This document shows, piece after piece, positions 26,564 to 35,412 of a DNA stretch of 64,000 nt. Each line of letters starts with the position of its first letter. Position 1 is the first letter of the stretch. This stretch comes from Companilactobacillus mindensis DSM 14500 (GTDB lineage: Bacteria; Bacillota; Bacilli; Lactobacillales; Lactobacillaceae). The translations under genes were made by a program, and so were the position numbers. The notes beneath the pieces are model-generated. The model made no database searches and was not told where the DNA came from. It saw only the letters and a list, made by a program, of their open reading frames with translations. Location: assembly GCF_001434275.1 (NCBI RefSeq), contig NZ_AZEZ01000092.1:457-64456 (forward strand), read 5' to 3'.

Positions 26564-27211
26564 TTAGTTGTTGACTCCATCGATGATCTTAGTACCGTGC
26601 AATTCTTTAACGCCAAGTTTTTCAGCAATCGTATCGGCATTTTTGAAGTTGACACCGCCACCAGGTAAAATAGTGATTCGGCCATCAGCATAGTCGATAT
26701 ATTCTTTGATATTATCAAGAGTTTGATCGATCGGCGTTGTGAGTGGACCACCATGAGTCAAGATGCGGTCGACTTCATGATCGACTAGCCAATCGATAGC
26801 TGATTTCTTGTTGTCATCAGCCAAAGCATCGAAAGCCATGTGGAAAACGACTTGCATTCCAGAGGATGCAGCAATCAATTGTTCCATCGTATCAGTGTCC
26901 AAATCGCCATCTTCAGTCAAAGCACCGAAAGCCACGCCGTCGACACCCATTTTTTGGGCTTCAAACAAGTCAGCTTCCATCATTTTGATCTCAAGGTCGT
27001 TGTAGACGAAATTTCCACTCCGGGGACGAATCATTTCAACGAGGGGAATCGATTTCTCTTGTAAGTACTTAGTGGCTTCTTGAAGCACTCCGTGACTAGG
27101 AGTTGTGCCACCAACAGCTAGATTGTCGTTCAATTCGATACGGTTGGCACCCTTTAAGACAGCAGTGGGGATCTTAGTAAAGTTTTCTAAAGCAACTTCT
27201 TTATAAATAAT
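26564..27211 (-). CDS. cutC: Copper homeostasis protein CutC
   Basis: 215 aa if started at 27211. TIM-barrel protein of the CutC family; its role in copper handling is debated. Visible family motifs: NRIELNDNLAVGGTTPSHG, EMIRPRSGNF, VFHMAFDAL, RILTHGG, ITILPGGGV. The first ATG/GTG/TTG in frame (TTG, 27133) would cut off the first beta strand and half of the IELNDN motif. AGAGAGG (27225-27219) is followed by CTG-ATC-ATT-ATT and YKEVALENFTKIPTAV, the expected N-terminus, so an AUU or AUC start is likely. Far from copYB. Confidence 0.85.
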   Translation of the reverse strand: MIYKEVALENFTKIPTAVLKGANRIELNDNLAVGGTTPSHGVLQEATKYLQEKSIPLVEMIRPRSGNFVYNDLEIKMMEADLFEAQKMGVDGVAFGALTEDGDLDTDTMEQLIAASSGMQVVFHMAFDALADDNKKSAIDWLVDHEVDRILTHGGPLTTPIDQTLDNIKEYIDYADGRITILPGGGVNFKNADTIAEKLGVKELHGTKIIDGVNN

Positions 27212-27258
27212 GATCAGCCTCTCTTTATATAATGTATTTATATTCTAACAATTATGAC

Positions 27259-27287
27259 AAAAAAAAGAACGTCAAACGACGCTCTTT
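27259..27287 (-). terminator. uppP terminator
   Basis: On the minus strand, AAAGAGCGTC-GTTT-GACGTTCTTT followed by a T run. Confidence 0.85.
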
Positions 27288-27294
27288 AACTTAA

Positions 27295-28131
27295 TTATGC
27301 AAATGATTTGAAACCAAAGTAAGCAATAACGATGATTGCTAAAATAATACGATACCAACCAAAGGCCTTGAAGTCATTACGTTTGATGTAATTCAACAAG
27401 AACTTGATTGAGGCGTAGGCGACGATGAATGATACCAAAGTACCTACGAGAAGAATGATTGTTTGATCACCAGTAAAAGTATTGCCATGAGCAAAATACT
27501 TACCGATCTTCAAAAGACTGGCACCAAACATGGTTGGGATAGCCAAGAAGAATGAAAATTCAGTGGCAACGAATCTAGATGTACCAACAGTCATACCACC
27601 AAGGATCGTAGCACCGGAACGTGAAGTACCAGGAACCAATGAAAGCACTTGGAAGAGTCCAATTTGGAAAGCTGTCTTATAAGAAAGACTGTCCAGATCA
27701 GCTGTTTGTGGCTGCTTGTTCTTGAGCCAATTTTCAACAACGATGAACAAGATACCATAGATCAATAGGGTAGCTGAGATAACTTGCCAGCTAGTGAGAT
27801 GAGCATCCATCCAGTCGCTTAAAGGAAGACCGATAACTACTGAAGGAATGATAGCCAAGATAACCTTGAACCAAATACTCCAAGTTTGACGTTTCTCAAT
27901 GTGAGTCTTTTTAGGTGAGAAAGGATTCAACTTGTGAAAGTAAATTAGGATAACGGCTAAGATCGCCCCGAATTGAATAACTACCATGAACATATTGATA
28001 AAAGCCGTAGGTTCGTTTAACTTGACGAATTCATCGGCCAAATACAAGTGTCCAGTAGAACTGATAGGTAGAAATTCAGTAAAACCTTCAATGATACCTA
28101 AGATGATGGTTTTAATAATTTCAATGAACAT
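27295..28131 (-). CDS. uppP: Undecaprenyl-diphosphatase (UppP/BacA)
   Basis: 278 aa membrane enzyme that recycles the undecaprenyl-phosphate carrier for wall synthesis; extra dosage gives bacitracin resistance. Eight or so membrane segments. Motifs: [18 protein letters not shown] (catalytic E near 17/21) and [29 protein letters not shown] precedes the ATG, a long spacing. Its own unit, between cutC and the lactonase gene on the same strand. Confidence 0.95.
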   Translation of the reverse strand: MFIEIIKTIILGIIEGFTEFLPISSTGHLYLADEFVKLNEPTAFINMFMVVIQFGAILAVILIYFHKLNPFSPKKTHIEKRQTWSIWFKVILAIIPSVVIGLPLSDWMDAHLTSWQVISATLLIYGILFIVVENWLKNKQPQTADLDSLSYKTAFQIGLFQVLSLVPGTSRSGATILGGMTVGTSRFVATEFSFFLAIPTMFGASLLKIGKYFAHGNTFTGDQTIILLVGTLVSFIVAYASIKFLLNYIKRNDFKAFGWYRIILAIIVIAYFGFKSFA

Positions 28132-28165
28132 AATAAATAATTATTCTCCTGAATTAAATTTGAAA

Positions 28166-29185
28166 CTAGATAAAGTGTACACAAGTACACTCAGGAATGG
28201 AAATATTATTTCCCAATTTTGACAACATGCCTTTGTTAACGTTGCGTTTGAAAATGGCAAGGTCATCTGAATCTTGGTTAGCAGCGATGACATATTTGTC
28301 AGATGGATCCAAATCGAAATCCCGAGGTCCGTTACCTTTAGTTGAAACGGTGTCGAGTTTCTTTAAACGGTCGCCGTTGGGGTCAACTGTGAAGGCAGCA
28401 ATCGTATCAGCACCACGAGTTGAAGCGTATAGGAACTTGCCGTCTTTACTGATACGAATAGCAGCAGTAGTGTTCTTCTGTTCGTCTTTAGCAGCGGAAA
28501 CTTCGTCAACCAATGTCAAACCAGCTGTTTGAGCGTCGTATTCCATTACTAAGATCTTAGAAGATAATTCACAAGCTACATAAACGTAAGGCTTAGTAGG
28601 GTGGAAAACCAAGTGTCTAGGAGCATAGCCGGCTGGGGCGATGTAATTGTTCATCAATCTTGGTTGTTTTGGATCTTCAATATCGTAAATATAAATACGG
28701 TCAGCACCGTAATCACAGATGATAAGTTTGCCATCAGGTGTTAAAGCACTGAAGTGGGGCTTGGATTGATCTTGTTCCGTACGGGGACCGTGACCTTCAA
28801 ATTTAACTTCTGAATAGTGTTCGATCTTGCCATCGTCAGTTAAATGATCGATCTTAACTTTACTCAAGTGGAAGTAAGCACTGAAGATCAAATTGCGACT
28901 GGCATCGAATTTGACGTATGAAGGTGAAGTTTCTTCGGAAAAATCTTCATCCAACATCTTTGGTTTATCACCGCTGATATCATAAACAACGATGCCGCCT
29001 TTGTCGCCGCTTTTAGCTAAAGCAATCAATTTTAGGTCGTTTGTAACGTCAATATAAGTAGGGCCATTTAATTCAACCAATACTTCTGGGGTCGACAATT
29101 CGCCGTTATCTGAGTTAAATTGTGCAGCATAGACGCCTTTGCCAGCCTTTTTTGTGTAACCACTAAAGAGAACCTTTTCGAGCAT
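28166..29185 (-). CDS. Lactonase-family beta-propeller protein (Pgl/YkgB-like)
   Basis: 339 aa from the ATG with GGAGGAATTAGTA upstream. Seven-bladed propeller with the repeated (F/Y)xYVAxxx and LxxTDGKLxxxD-like blade motifs; the family includes 6-phosphogluconolactonase of the pentose phosphate pathway. Family members share PRHLVFHP and GPRDFDLDP, both seen here. Activity is not proven by sequence. Divergent from the AI-2E gene. Confidence 0.85.
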   Translation of the reverse strand: MLEKVLFSGYTKKAGKGVYAAQFNSDNGELSTPEVLVELNGPTYIDVTNDLKLIALAKSGDKGGIVVYDISGDKPKMLDEDFSEETSPSYVKFDASRNLIFSAYFHLSKVKIDHLTDDGKIEHYSEVKFEGHGPRTEQDQSKPHFSALTPDGKLIICDYGADRIYIYDIEDPKQPRLMNNYIAPAGYAPRHLVFHPTKPYVYVACELSSKILVMEYDAQTAGLTLVDEVSAAKDEQKNTTAAIRISKDGKFLYASTRGADTIAAFTVDPNGDRLKKLDTVSTKGNGPRDFDLDPSDKYVIAANQDSDDLAIFKRNVNKGMLSKLGNNISIPECTCVHFI

Positions 29186-29261
29186 TACTAATTCCTCCAA
29201 ACAATGTATAGTATTATAATATACAGTATAATCTTTGTAGAAAATTTTTGGGGAGCAATCT

Positions 29262-30473
29262 ATGAAAGAAACACCGGAAAGAAAGAACAGTTGGTTTTAT
29301 AAATGGTTTTTGAACAACCAATTGACGGTGATTTTGATCAATGTTTTCTTAGTATTTTTGATCATCTACTTGTTTTCAAAAGTCAGTTTCGTCTTTCAAC
29401 CAATCGGCCAGATTTTGGGAATTACGATGCCACCAGTGATTTTAGCGTTGGTATTGTATTATCTGATCAATCCGTTGATCAATGTCTTAGAAAGTAAGTT
29501 TCACGTTAATCGGATTATTTCAATTATCTTTGTTTTTATTATTATTTTGGCATTATTGATCTGGGGCGTTATGTCCCTAATTCCATTTGTCCAAAGCCAA
29601 TTGGATTCTTTGATCAAGAATTGGCCACAGTATTGGAATTCATTGAATAAAAGTCTGCAAAATATGTTTTCAGATCCACGATTGCATTTAGCCAAAGAAC
29701 GTTTGGCAGCTACTAATACTAGCGTGACGAAGAGCTTTGAAAAGTCGATGGATCAGATCTTGCCACAGACAATGAACAATCTTAGCTCAGCCGTCAGCAT
29801 ATTGACTAACGTGCTTGTGATTTTATTGACGGCACCGTTTATTTTGTTCTTTATGCTAAAGGACGATAAGAAGTTCAAAGAATCGGTTATCAAGTTCATG
29901 CCTGATCGTATCAAGCAATCAGTTGGCGATATGCTATCAGAGATCAGTCAAGCCTTGAGTTCTTACATCACTGGGCAGTTGACCGTGGCGTTCTGGGTAG
30001 CGGTGATGTTTTTCATCGGCTATTTGATCATCGGGCAGCGTTATGCGCTCGTTTTGGGTATCGTAGCGGGTATCTTGAATTTGATTCCTTATATCGGTTC
30101 AACCTTAGCGTTGATTCCATCGTTAGTTATTGCGGCCTTTATTGCCCCAGGCATGGTCTTGAAAGTATTGATCGTCTTTGCAGTTGAACAGACCGTCGAG
30201 ACGCGTGTTATTTCACCAATCATTGTGGGAAACAAAATGCAGATGCATCCAGTTACAACTATTTTGGTCTTATTAGTTTCAGCGGGAATGTATGGCTTAG
30301 TCGGAATGATCGCCGGAATTCCAATCTTTGCCATTCTAAAGATAATCTTCACGCGTTTCTTCAACTGGTTCAAACGGAATTCAAATTGGTATAGTACTGA
30401 GGAATTGATAGAGAATTCCCCTAAACCAGATGTACTTAAGGACACAGATAATTCGAAGAAAATTCATAAATAA
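29262..30473 (+). CDS. AI-2E family membrane transporter
   Basis: 403 aa with about eight membrane segments and a long periplasm-side helix region (about 95-175) as in TqsA/PerM/YtvI proteins. Signature stretch GILNLIPYIG is present. Members export diverse small molecules or Na+/Li+; the substrate here is unknown. The C-terminal tail is polar. GGGGAG precedes the ATG. Confidence 0.85.
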   Translation: MKETPERKNSWFYKWFLNNQLTVILINVFLVFLIIYLFSKVSFVFQPIGQILGITMPPVILALVLYYLINPLINVLESKFHVNRIISIIFVFIIILALLIWGVMSLIPFVQSQLDSLIKNWPQYWNSLNKSLQNMFSDPRLHLAKERLAATNTSVTKSFEKSMDQILPQTMNNLSSAVSILTNVLVILLTAPFILFFMLKDDKKFKESVIKFMPDRIKQSVGDMLSEISQALSSYITGQLTVAFWVAVMFFIGYLIIGQRYALVLGIVAGILNLIPYIGSTLALIPSLVIAAFIAPGMVLKVLIVFAVEQTVETRVISPIIVGNKMQMHPVTTILVLLVSAGMYGLVGMIAGIPIFAILKIIFTRFFNWFKRNSNWYSTEELIENSPKPDVLKDTDNSKKIHK

Positions 30474-30484
30474 TTCAAAAATGA

Positions 30485-30513
30485 TTGTATAGACCGGACA
30501 TATCGTATATAAT
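30485..30513 (+). promoter_or_regulatory. Promoter of the trmL leader
   Basis: TTGTAT (30485-30490), 17-base spacer, TATAAT (30508-30513). Predicted start near 30520. Confidence 0.65.
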
Positions 30514-30519
30514 ATCTAT

Positions 30520-30636
30520 TGAGTTTTGGGTATTATTTGTTTTTCTCAGAAGTGATTTTGACAAAAGCAAGTAAACGAGAGGCTATACTAGCGCATGTCC
30601 TTGCCGTGGTTTTCACCGAGGAGATGCGCTTTTTTT
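30520..30636 (+). ncRNA. Terminator-bearing leader RNA upstream of trmL
   Basis: Between the promoter and the trmL ribosome binding site lies about 117 bases ending in an intrinsic terminator: AGCGCAT/ATGCGCT plus TCCTTG/CGAGGA (30590-30630), then seven T. The layout is that of an attenuator or a small RNA with read-through. I see no T-box, known riboswitch consensus or obvious antiterminator strand. The function is unknown. Confidence 0.55.
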
Positions 30637-30659
30637 GTAAGAAGGAGAAATTTTATATA

Positions 30660-31169
30660 ATGACAAATCACATTGCACTCTATGAACCATTGATGCCAGC
30701 TAATACTGGAAATATTGCTAGAACTTGTGCGGGTACTAACACTAAGTTGCATTTGATCCGTCCACTAGGTTTTAGTACTGACGACGCTCACATGAAACGT
30801 GCGGGACTCGACTATTGGAACAAAGTAGATATTACTTATCACGATGATTTGAATGCTTTTTTGGAATCAATTCCTGACCAAAAGTATTTATATTTAATTA
30901 CTAAATTCTCCGATAAGGTTTACAGTGATCAAGATTTCAGCGATACTTCAGTTGATCACTATTTCTTATTTGGTAAGGAAACGACCGGATTACCCGAAGA
31001 TTTCATGCGTGAGAATCCTGAAAAATGTCTTCGAATTCCAATGAGTGATAATATTCGAGCTTTGAATTTGTCCAATAGTGCTGCTTTGGTAATTTATGAA
31101 GCCGTCCGTCAACAAAATTTTGCTGGATTAGAATTAAGTCATCATTATGAACATGACAAACTAGATTAG
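30660..31169 (+). CDS. trmL: tRNA (cytidine(34)-2'-O)-methyltransferase
   Basis: 169 aa SPOUT enzyme that 2'-O-methylates the wobble base of tRNA-Leu. Motifs: NTGNIARTC, LFGKETTGLP, and the trefoil-knot end RIPMSDNIRALNLSNSAA. ATG behind AAGGAG; the upstream in-frame start at 30519 lies in the leader. Followed after 11 bases by the DUF1149 gene. Confidence 0.93.
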   Translation: MTNHIALYEPLMPANTGNIARTCAGTNTKLHLIRPLGFSTDDAHMKRAGLDYWNKVDITYHDDLNAFLESIPDQKYLYLITKFSDKVYSDQDFSDTSVDHYFLFGKETTGLPEDFMRENPEKCLRIPMSDNIRALNLSNSAALVIYEAVRQQNFAGLELSHHYEHDKLD

Positions 31170-31180
31170 GAGAAGATATT

Positions 31181-31648
31181 ATGAAGATTATTAAAGGTGA
31201 AGTTTCAGTTCAAGCATTCCATTACGACGTTGAATCACCCAAAGCTGATGCCAAAACTAATTTGAATATCAGTATTGAGCATCCTGATTTAAAGGGTGAA
31301 GATGGCCAACCGCTCAACGAAGAAAAGGGAAAAATTTTACAAGTGGTCGTTCCATTCGACATTCATATGGAAAATGCCCCCTTCAAAGTTTCTGGTTTGA
31401 TTGGTCAAGTAGTTCAACCGGTCGGTTTTCACGGTGAAATTCAAGACTTGGATGCTAAACAAGTACAACAGTTATCACGTCCAGTGATCGAATACATCGA
31501 AACATTGACCTATCAAGTAACTAGCGTTACGTTGAACCACGGCGTTTCGTTAAACTTTAACGATAATCCCCAATTTACACCTAATGAAGAAGTCAAAAAA
31601 TTAAGAGCTGAAGAAAATAACAAAGAAGATAACAAAGAAGATAAATAA
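31181..31648 (+). CDS. DUF1149 family protein
   Basis: 155 aa. A Lactobacillales-restricted family of unknown function; some members have been compared to the SecB fold. The body is beta-rich (e.g. ILQVVVPFDIHMENAPFKVSGLIGQ) and ends in a charged Lys/Glu/Asn tail (EENNKEDNKEDK). Co-transcribed with trmL, terminated before ftsK. Confidence 0.8.
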   Translation: MKIIKGEVSVQAFHYDVESPKADAKTNLNISIEHPDLKGEDGQPLNEEKGKILQVVVPFDIHMENAPFKVSGLIGQVVQPVGFHGEIQDLDAKQVQQLSRPVIEYIETLTYQVTSVTLNHGVSLNFNDNPQFTPNEEVKKLRAEENNKEDNKEDK

Positions 31649-31673
31649 ACAGTCCCTTGGGGCTGTTTTTTTT
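31649..31673 (+). terminator. Terminator after DUF1149
   Basis: ACAGTCCC-TT-GGGGCTGT followed by eight T. Confidence 0.85.
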
Positions 31674-31731
31674 ACCCATCAAAAAAGGTATAATTTTAGA
31701 TGATTACTTTTTAAATTCATGTGAGGTACTT

Positions 31732-34140
31732 ATGGTAAAAAAAAGGGCTAGTTCTACGCCTAGAAAGAGAAAAAATACAGTCAATAATTCACGTTTGATT
31801 CGTTCTTTGGTCAGTTTAGTTTGGATTATTTTATCCATTCTGGGATTGTTCAAATTCGGTATTGTGGGTAAGACTTTCGACAATATTTATCGAATCTTTG
31901 TCGGGGATAGTTATCCAGTTTTATTGATCATCAGTATTTTTGTTGGCGCCTTTATTATTGCGACCGGGCGGATACCCGTCATGACGCCAAAGAGAAACTT
32001 CGGATTTCTCTTCGTATACTTAGGAACATTAATTATTTTACACGGGATATTTTTCTCGAGCATGTCGTTATATCACAATTATAACCTCGTTACATGGAAT
32101 ACTTTAGCTGCCGATATGACTCAAGTTTCTGTCGATGGATCAGTTGGTGGAGGAATGATTGGCTCGTACTTGTACAGCTTCTTCATGCCAATGTTTTCTA
32201 GTACGGGAACTTATTTTGTTACGGCGCTGATGATTTTTATTGGAATACTAATGTTATTCAATGTCACTATGAAACAAGTTTCAATCGTAACGACCAATAT
32301 TTTAGTAAAAATCAAACACGCTGGACTCAAGCTGAAGGAAATTATTTCCGGTCACTATAGTAATTATGTCGATCAAAGAGCCGCTGACAAGAAGCAAGCT
32401 GCTCAAACTCAGCCGACAGTCGAAAAGAAAAAAACAGAACCGGCGATCGAACGAGAATTCAAAGATATCAATCCTTTTGCCCATAAGGAAGAACCAGCGC
32501 CCAAAGAGCAACCGGAGGATTCTGAATTTCATATCGATCTACCCCAATCTTCTACGCCAACCGAAAAATCAGAACCAGAATCTGGCGATGGGAAAATCGT
32601 TTCAAAGCCCTATGGAATTGATGGTACGGAAGATAAAGACTTGCCAGATCCAGTCAGTTACAAGCAGAGTGAAGCAACCGACGACAGTGACTATCAGTTG
32701 CCATCGTCTGATCTTTTGAAACAAGTTCCTCAGACTGACCAAACTTCAGAAGTTAAGTTGATCGATGAGAATAAGGACAAACTGCGTCAGACTTTCAAAA
32801 GTTTTGGAGTCGATGTGGAAGTTAAAAAGGCCAGCTTAGGGCCAACAATCACCAAGTATGAAGTACAACCAGCTGTCGGGGTCAAAGTAAGTAAAATCGT
32901 CAATTTGGCTGATGATTTGGCTTTGGCGTTAGCTGCTAAAGACATCCGTATCGAAGCACCGATTCCCGGTAAGCCTTTCGTTGGGATAGAAGTTCCTAAT
33001 AAGACGATCTCAACCGTTTCATTTAGAGATATTACTGAGAATCAAAAAGATAAGACGCATCCTCTGATCGTGCCTTTGGGAAAAGATGTTTCGGGTAATA
33101 TTATCGAAGCAGATATCACGAAGATGCCGCATTTATTGATTGCCGGTTCAACAGGTAGTGGTAAGTCAGTCGCTATCAATACGATCATTACAGGTATTTT
33201 GATGAAAGCTAAACCAAGTGAAGTCAAGTTGATCTTGATCGATCCTAAGATGGTTGAATTGAATGTTTATAACGGTATACCGCAGCTATTGATTCCAGTT
33301 GTTACCGATGCACGTCGAGCTGCTGGGGCTTTACAAAAAGCTGTTAAGGAAATGGAACGCCGTTACAAATTGTTTGCTGAAACGAGTCATCGTAATATTG
33401 GCGAGTACAATGCCGATGTCGATAAGTTCAATGAGACCGCTGAAGATGACCAAAAGATGGAACGTTTACCTTATATCGTTGTTATCGTTGATGAGTTGTC
33501 TGATTTAATGATGGTTGCCGGACATGAAGTTGAAGCGGCAATCGTCCGTTTAGCTCAGATGGCACGTGCCGCTGGATTGCATATTATCATTGCCACTCAG
33601 CGTCCATCAGTCGATGTTATTACTGGTTTGATCAAAGCCAATATTCCATCTCGAATTGCCTTCGCAGTTTCCAGTGGGGTCGATTCCAGAACCATTTTGG
33701 ATGCGGTCGGAGCTGAAAAACTATTGGGACGTGGTGATATGTTGTTCCAACCAATCGGTAAGAGTAAGCCGGTTCGTTTGCAAGGGGCTTATATTTCGGA
33801 GTCTGAAGTTGAAAATGTCGTCAAATTTGTAAGCAACCAGCAAGAGGCTGACTATGATGAAGATATGATTCCAACAGATGTGGATGAAGGTGGTTCCAGT
33901 GATGACAAGCCAGATGATGAGTATTGGGATGACGCGGTCGAAATGATCGTTGAAAAACAGTCCGCCAGTGTCTCAATGCTACAACGCCGTTTCAGTATTG
34001 GTTACAACCGTGCTGCTAGAATGGTCGATGAAATGGAAAATAAAGGAATCGTAGGAGCTTCAGAGGGTAGCAAACCTCGAAAGGTTCTGATAACGCCAGA
34101 ACAATTAGAAATAATCAAAAAAAATCAGGTGAAAAATTGA
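31732..34140 (+). CDS. ftsK: DNA translocase FtsK/SpoIIIE
   Basis: 802 aa from the ATG behind GTGAGGTAC; the earlier in-frame start at 31657 lies in the terminator region. Four N-terminal membrane segments (about 22-185), a charged Pro/Glu linker (about 215-345), the RecA-like motor with Walker A AGSTGSGKS and Walker B IVVIVDE, and a C-terminal winged-helix gamma domain (RRFSIGYNRAARMVDEME) that reads polar DNA motifs. Pumps chromosomes through the septum. Overlaps ymfF by 4 bases. Confidence 0.96.
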   Translation: MVKKRASSTPRKRKNTVNNSRLIRSLVSLVWIILSILGLFKFGIVGKTFDNIYRIFVGDSYPVLLIISIFVGAFIIATGRIPVMTPKRNFGFLFVYLGTLIILHGIFFSSMSLYHNYNLVTWNTLAADMTQVSVDGSVGGGMIGSYLYSFFMPMFSSTGTYFVTALMIFIGILMLFNVTMKQVSIVTTNILVKIKHAGLKLKEIISGHYSNYVDQRAADKKQAAQTQPTVEKKKTEPAIEREFKDINPFAHKEEPAPKEQPEDSEFHIDLPQSSTPTEKSEPESGDGKIVSKPYGIDGTEDKDLPDPVSYKQSEATDDSDYQLPSSDLLKQVPQTDQTSEVKLIDENKDKLRQTFKSFGVDVEVKKASLGPTITKYEVQPAVGVKVSKIVNLADDLALALAAKDIRIEAPIPGKPFVGIEVPNKTISTVSFRDITENQKDKTHPLIVPLGKDVSGNIIEADITKMPHLLIAGSTGSGKSVAINTIITGILMKAKPSEVKLILIDPKMVELNVYNGIPQLLIPVVTDARRAAGALQKAVKEMERRYKLFAETSHRNIGEYNADVDKFNETAEDDQKMERLPYIVVIVDELSDLMMVAGHEVEAAIVRLAQMARAAGLHIIIATQRPSVDVITGLIKANIPSRIAFAVSSGVDSRTILDAVGAEKLLGRGDMLFQPIGKSKPVRLQGAYISESEVENVVKFVSNQQEADYDEDMIPTDVDEGGSSDDKPDDEYWDDAVEMIVEKQSASVSMLQRRFSIGYNRAARMVDEMENKGIVGASEGSKPRKVLITPEQLEIIKKNQVKN

Positions 34141-35411
34141 GAAAAACATTAGCAAAAAATATTTTCTTAAATATTAATCCAATCAAAAAATTCCGCACCA
34201 TCAAAATTCAAATGGATTTTTTAAGACCATTGGCAAAGGAAGAAACGACTAGTCGACGCTTGTTGGCAAATGTGATGTCAAATTCAACTGAAGATTATCC
34301 CAGTTTTCAAGCGATAAATGACCGAGAGATGGAACTTTATGGTTCGGAAATAAATGTCTTTACTCGCAATCTGTTGAATTTTAACGACTTAGCCTTCAGT
34401 GTTGAATTCGCTGATCCTAAGTTTTTGATCGATGGGCAAACTCAGATCAAAGACAATCTTGACCTACTAGGTGAGATCATCTTTAAACCTAATTTGGAGA
34501 AGGGGCAATTCAATCAGACGGCCTATGAGACTGAAAAACGCAATTTGATGTCCAATTTAGTTTCAATTCAAGACAATCAAGATCTCGTGAGTTCATTGGG
34601 ATTAGCTAAGCTGATCTATCAAAATAACCCTGATCGGCAAATGCCTATTTTTGGAAATATCGACCAGTTGAACGAACTGACAAATGAGAAATTGATGGAA
34701 ACATATCGTGACGTTATCAAAAACGATACGGTTGTGATCAACGTGGTTGGAAATTTGGATGAAGATGAATTTCTTCAACAATTGCTTGCTAGTGATTTTT
34801 ATACTCAATTGAATGACCGTCATAACGCTTTGAAGATTGAATTCGATAAGTTTGATAAATTGATCGAAAAACCGGCAGTTCAAATCGAACACAAACATTT
34901 GAACCAGAGTCGCATTGCTTTGGCCTATGCAACTGAAGGTGTGTCAAAGGACTTCAACCGCATGGCTCCGCAAATTATGAACTTAATTTTGGGTGGCGAC
35001 GATCAGTCACAGTTGTTCCAACAAGTCAGAGAGAAGAACAGCTTGGCCTATTCAGTTTCAAGCACTTATCAGCCGCTCAGTCATTTAGTAACGATCCAGG
35101 CTGGGTTAGATGCTGACTCCGTCGATAAAGCTTTGAATTTGATTCAGCAACAGATCGAATTTATCCGTGATGGTAAATTTACTGACAGTCAAATTCAACA
35201 CGCCCAAAAAGTTATGCTGACACGTCGTAAAATTGCCACCGATTCGATTCAGTATTATATTATGCGCAGTATTTGGCAGACAGTTTATCCTAAAACGCTG
35301 CTGACTGACCAACAATTTGAAGCAGAATTGCAGAGTTTAGACAGAAAACACATTGCCAGCGTAGCGGATCACATGCACGCAATCGCTCAGTATCAATTGA
35401 TTGGAGATTAG
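34137..35411 (+). CDS. ymfF: M16-family peptidase-like protein YmfF (inactive subunit)
   Basis: 424 aa, two M16 halves. The zinc motif HxxEH is absent, so it is likely the non-catalytic partner of the next gene. A conserved C-terminal R-Y-like substrate loop (NSLAYSVSS) is present. In B. subtilis ymfF-ymfH-ymfI are linked to maturation of the modified lysine of elongation factor P. TTG start, AGGTG upstream. Overlaps ftsK. Confidence 0.88.
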   Translation: MRKTLAKNIFLNINPIKKFRTIKIQMDFLRPLAKEETTSRRLLANVMSNSTEDYPSFQAINDREMELYGSEINVFTRNLLNFNDLAFSVEFADPKFLIDGQTQIKDNLDLLGEIIFKPNLEKGQFNQTAYETEKRNLMSNLVSIQDNQDLVSSLGLAKLIYQNNPDRQMPIFGNIDQLNELTNEKLMETYRDVIKNDTVVINVVGNLDEDEFLQQLLASDFYTQLNDRHNALKIEFDKFDKLIEKPAVQIEHKHLNQSRIALAYATEGVSKDFNRMAPQIMNLILGGDDQSQLFQQVREKNSLAYSVSSTYQPLSHLVTIQAGLDADSVDKALNLIQQQIEFIRDGKFTDSQIQHAQKVMLTRRKIATDSIQYYIMRSIWQTVYPKTLLTDQQFEAELQSLDRKHIASVADHMHAIAQYQLIGD

Positions 35412-35412
35412 T

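Noticed and set aside
30520..30636. T-box or known riboswitch before trmL
   Set aside because: No T-box sequence (AGGGUGGNACCGCG-like) or other aptamer consensus that I can recognise.
32302..32719. Overlapping ORFs within the ftsK linker
   Set aside because: Low-complexity charged coding sequence produces long frames on both strands; no start signals.
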